Positions 61,334-64,000 of a DNA stretch of 64,000 nt are shown in pieces. Source of the stretch: an uncultured Pelagibacteraceae bacterium (lineage in GTDB: Bacteria; Pseudomonadota; Alphaproteobacteria; Pelagibacterales; Pelagibacteraceae); the NCBI GenBank assembly GCA_902579215.1, contig CACHGH010000003.1, forward strand, positions 20,868 through 84,867. Direction: 5' to 3'. The notes under the pieces were generated by a model. It had not been told where the DNA came from, made no database searches, and saw only the letters and a list, made by a program, of their open reading frames with translations. Every line of letters begins with the position of its first letter. The stretch's first letter is position 1. A program made the position numbers and the translations under genes.

Positions 61334-63885
61334 TTTACTATTAAGTTAAGTAATCTATTTTTAACATATATAGTTTTAACAATTTTTTTGTCTTCTATAT
61401 ATTTCAATATTTGGGAATCTTTAATAGATTTGTCAATTATATCTTTTTCATTGATATTCACATTTGCCTCAATTATTGATCTTTTTTTTCCATTAATCTG
61501 TATAACAATGTTAATAATTTCTTTTTCTAAATATTTTCTATCTAATGTTGGCCATTTTAAATCATTATCTATTCTTAGATCTTTGATACACTCAGAGGTT
61601 ATATGAGGCAAAATTGGTGTTATTATTTTTAATATCTTTATGTAATTTTCCTGTAGCGTTTCAGAATTAATTTTATTGTTTTTTAAATACTTGATTAAGA
61701 AGTTATAAGTTTCGTACAAATTAGCTATAATTACATTATAATGAAAATTGTCTAAATTTTTTTGAATTTTATTTATAGTAATATTTGTAAATTCATTTAA
61801 TTGCATTTCATTTTCTTTAGATCTTTCTTTTAATAAAATCTTTGTTTTTATTTTTTGATGTAATAGCCAAAATTTTTGAACAAATTTATACGAAGCCTGC
61901 ATTCCTTGTTCTGACCACTGTACATCTTTTTCTGGAGGGCTGTCGGAAAGTATAAACAATCTAACTGCATCAGCTCCATAATTTTTTATTATTAACTCTG
62001 GATCTATTGTATTTTTTTTTGATTTAGACATCGACTCAGATGCCCCAACTATAATCTTTTCATTTTGATTTTTTTTATTATAAAAATTTTTTCCATCTTT
62101 AGAAATAACTTCTTCGGGGCTTAACCAGTTGTTGTTAGAGTCCCTATAAGTTTCATGGCAAACCATACCCTGTGTAAATAAACCTTTAAATGGTTCAACA
62201 ATTTTAAAATTTTTATTATTATAACTTAAGGCTTGCATAAAGAATCTTGAATATAATAAATGAAGTATTGCATGCTCTACACCACCTATATACTGATCTA
62301 CAGGCATCCAATAATCTATTTCTTTTTGATCAAAACCATAATTTGAATTTTTTGGAGAACAAAATCTTAAAAAATACCAGGAAGAACAAACGAAAGTATC
62401 TAAAGTATCAGTTTCTCTTAAACATTTTTTTCCATCTATTTTAATTTCTCTCCAATCCTTTTCATTATCAAGTGGATTTCCTTTGTTATTTAAATTTATA
62501 TTTTTAGGCAATATTACTGGTAGTTGATCATCTGGAATTTTTACAATATTATTTTTTTCATCGTATGCTATTGGTATTGGACATCCCCAATATCTTTGTC
62601 TTGAGACTCCCCAGTCTTTTAGTCTAAAATTAACTTTTTTTTTCCCAAGTTTCTTTTTTTCTATTATTTCAATCGCTTTTTGAACAGATTCTTCAGGAAC
62701 TTTTAGATCATTAAGAAATTTTGAGTTTATTATTGTTCCTTCTCCAGCATATGCCTCGTTTTTAATCTTAAAGTTGTCATCCGCTTCTTTAGGTTTTACT
62801 ACAGTGAGTATTTTTAAATTATATTTTTTTGCAAACTCAAAATCTCTTTGGTCATGTGCTGGACAGCCAAAAACTGCGCCAAAACCATAATCCATTAATA
62901 CAAAGTTTGCAAAATAAACAGGTACTTTAATATTCTCATCAAAAGGATTTATTGCTTCTAAATTAGTTTTAAAACCTATTTTTTCCGCTTGAGCAATAGA
63001 CTCTTCAGTTGTTCCTGTTTTTGAGCATTTTTCTTTAAATTTTAAAAATTCCTTATCATTTTCATAATATTTTGACAAAGGATGATCCACAGATACTGCT
63101 AAAAAAGAAAAACCAAATAAAGTATCAGGTCTAGTAGTAAAGCATTTTATATTTTTAATTGGTAAATCTCCTTTGATTTTAAAATCGATTTCACAACCAT
63201 ATGATTTTCCAATCCAATTTTTTTGCATTATTTTTACTTTATTAGGCCATTCATCTAATTCTTTTAAACCATCAAGTAAATTTTCAGAAAACTTTGATAT
63301 ATTAAAAAACCATTGATTGAGTTTTTTTCTCTCAACAACGGCACCAGATCTCCAACCTTTGCCGTCTATAACTTGTTCGTTTGCTAATACTGTCTGATCA
63401 ACTGGATCCCAATTAACATAGTTTGATTTTCTATATACTAATCCCTTATCATATAATTCTAAAAAAAATTTTTGTTGATGTTTGTAGTAGTCTTTTTCAC
63501 ATGTTGATATTTCTCTATCCCAATCAATTGAAAGACCTAAATTTTTGAGCTGGGCTTTCATTATATCTATGTTTTTGACCGTCCATTCTCTTGGATCGAG
63601 ATTGTTTTCTCTAGCTGCATTTTCTGCTGGCATTCCAAAAGAGTCCCAGCCCATTGGATGAAGAACATTAAATCCCATCATTTTTTTATAACGTGCTAAA
63701 ACATCTCCGATAGTATAATTTCTAACATGACCCATGTGAATTTTTCCTGATGGGTAAGGAAACATTTCTAAGCAATAAAATTTTTTTTTATTTTTATCTA
63801 TTTTTGCTTTAAAAACTTTATTAGTACTCCAGTATTCTTGCCATTTTTTTTCTACTATTTTAAAATTGTATCTTTCGTTTTCCAT
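61330..63885 (-). CDS. leuS: Leucyl-tRNA synthetase
   Basis: An 851-aa class I synthetase. HIGH motif is [15 protein letters not shown] (about 43-57), the CP1 editing domain shows [11 protein letters not shown] (about 246) and [14 protein letters not shown] (about 337, with the editing Asp), and KMSKS reads ESMSKSKKN (about 614). The C-terminal anticodon-binding region ends with a short ubiquitin-like extension. A complete enzyme; the ATG start at 63885 matches family start [15 protein letters not shown]. It is first in the leuS-lptE-holA unit. Confidence 0.97.
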   Translation of the reverse strand: MENERYNFKIVEKKWQEYWSTNKVFKAKIDKNKKKFYCLEMFPYPSGKIHMGHVRNYTIGDVLARYKKMMGFNVLHPMGWDSFGMPAENAARENNLDPREWTVKNIDIMKAQLKNLGLSIDWDREISTCEKDYYKHQQKFFLELYDKGLVYRKSNYVNWDPVDQTVLANEQVIDGKGWRSGAVVERKKLNQWFFNISKFSENLLDGLKELDEWPNKVKIMQKNWIGKSYGCEIDFKIKGDLPIKNIKCFTTRPDTLFGFSFLAVSVDHPLSKYYENDKEFLKFKEKCSKTGTTEESIAQAEKIGFKTNLEAINPFDENIKVPVYFANFVLMDYGFGAVFGCPAHDQRDFEFAKKYNLKILTVVKPKEADDNFKIKNEAYAGEGTIINSKFLNDLKVPEESVQKAIEIIEKKKLGKKKVNFRLKDWGVSRQRYWGCPIPIAYDEKNNIVKIPDDQLPVILPKNINLNNKGNPLDNEKDWREIKIDGKKCLRETDTLDTFVCSSWYFLRFCSPKNSNYGFDQKEIDYWMPVDQYIGGVEHAILHLLYSRFFMQALSYNNKNFKIVEPFKGLFTQGMVCHETYRDSNNNWLSPEEVISKDGKNFYNKKNQNEKIIVGASESMSKSKKNTIDPELIIKNYGADAVRLFILSDSPPEKDVQWSEQGMQASYKFVQKFWLLHQKIKTKILLKERSKENEMQLNEFTNITINKIQKNLDNFHYNVIIANLYETYNFLIKYLKNNKINSETLQENYIKILKIITPILPHITSECIKDLRIDNDLKWPTLDRKYLEKEIINIVIQINGKKRSIIEANVNINEKDIIDKSIKDSQILKYIEDKKIVKTIYVKNRLLNLIVK

Positions 63886-63930
63886 TTTTAATTAAAATAT
63901 TAAAATTATAATTGAAATTTTTTATTTAAT

Positions 63931-64000
63931 TTATTGTGGTTGATTTTTTTTACCTGGTATTTTAATTGGACCTCGTTCTTTTGCTTTTTTCTTCAAATCT
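63931..64000 (-). CDS. C-terminal fragment of an unidentified gene at the window edge
   Basis: On the minus strand a frame enters from the right edge and ends at TAA (63931-63933), giving 22 residues that include AKERGPIKIPGKK. It is 45 bp before the leuS start. Many alphaproteobacteria carry a DUF3576 lipoprotein gene here, but the basic tail is not enough to recognise it. Confidence 0.35.
   Translation of the reverse strand, partial: DLKKKAKERGPIKIPGKKNQPQ

Noticed and set aside
1-64000. CRISPR arrays, insertion sequences, prophage or rRNA
   Set aside because: No regularly spaced repeats, transposase or phage structural genes or rRNA sequence were seen on either strand.

Overview
This window looks like a piece of a free-living SAR11 (Pelagibacterales, Alphaproteobacteria) chromosome. 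The DNA is strikingly A/T-rich, proteins are Lys/Ile/Asn-rich and near the minimum length of their families, genes are packed with 4-nt overlaps or gaps of a few bases, and gene order is alphaproteobacterial. It contains no rRNA, CRISPR array, insertion sequence or prophage; one tRNA (Gly-GCC) is present. The assignment to SAR11 is an inference from composition and synteny.

Region by region: 1-5.7 kb holds hspQ, a YciB-type septation protein, DUF2794, a Bax inhibitor-1 protein, a Tas-type aldo/keto reductase, IalB-like, argG and a PsiE-like membrane protein. 5.7-9.7 kb is a light/DNA-repair-looking cluster: SDR, DUF2805, a photolyase-like FAD protein without the usual N-terminal domain, a 41-aa DUF2256 zinc-ribbon-like protein, a DCC thiol protein and a PhrB-class photolyase. 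9.7-14.7 kb is folD, yggT, mscS, hemD, hemC and divergent tsaD. 14.7-20.65 kb is a compact three-gene island (MmeI/YeeA-like DNA methyltransferase, DEAD/DEAH helicase, T5orf172 GIY-YIG protein) that resembles a restriction-modification or phage-defence operon. After it come an exported orphan, an EVE protein, acs, and a DUF4212/sodium-solute symporter pair, which together suggest acetate uptake and activation. 26.8-33.4 kb holds rpe, a heparinase II/III protein, purH, phhB, tRNA-Gly, a LON-substrate-binding protein and a UbiH-like hydroxylase. 33.4-42.6 kb has ftsK-lolA, the his operon (hisB-hisH-[secreted lyase-like protein]-hisA-hisF-hisE-HIT-GNAT) and hslVU.

The right part (about 43-64 kb) is the chromosomal origin neighbourhood. 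Genes run outward on both sides from a gene-free A/T-rich stretch at 48502-48765: leftward ppsR-maf-aroE-coaE-dnaQ, with secB beyond in opposite orientation, and rightward hemE-hemH-hemJ-rho-mnmE-mnmG-rsmG-parA-parB. This matches the Caulobacter/Rickettsia origin layout, and the intergenic stretch has one exact DnaA box plus near matches. A near-perfect parS site lies inside rsmG, just before parAB. Two tandem sulfotransferase genes interrupt rho-mnmE on the opposite strand. The window ends with holA, lptE and leuS on the minus strand.

Most interesting items: the methyltransferase/helicase/GIY-YIG island, with a motif shared by the helicase tail and the nuclease head; the photolyase-associated small-gene cluster; the lyase-like secreted protein inside the his operon; the EF-hand loop in the acetate-type symporter; and the origin/parS architecture.
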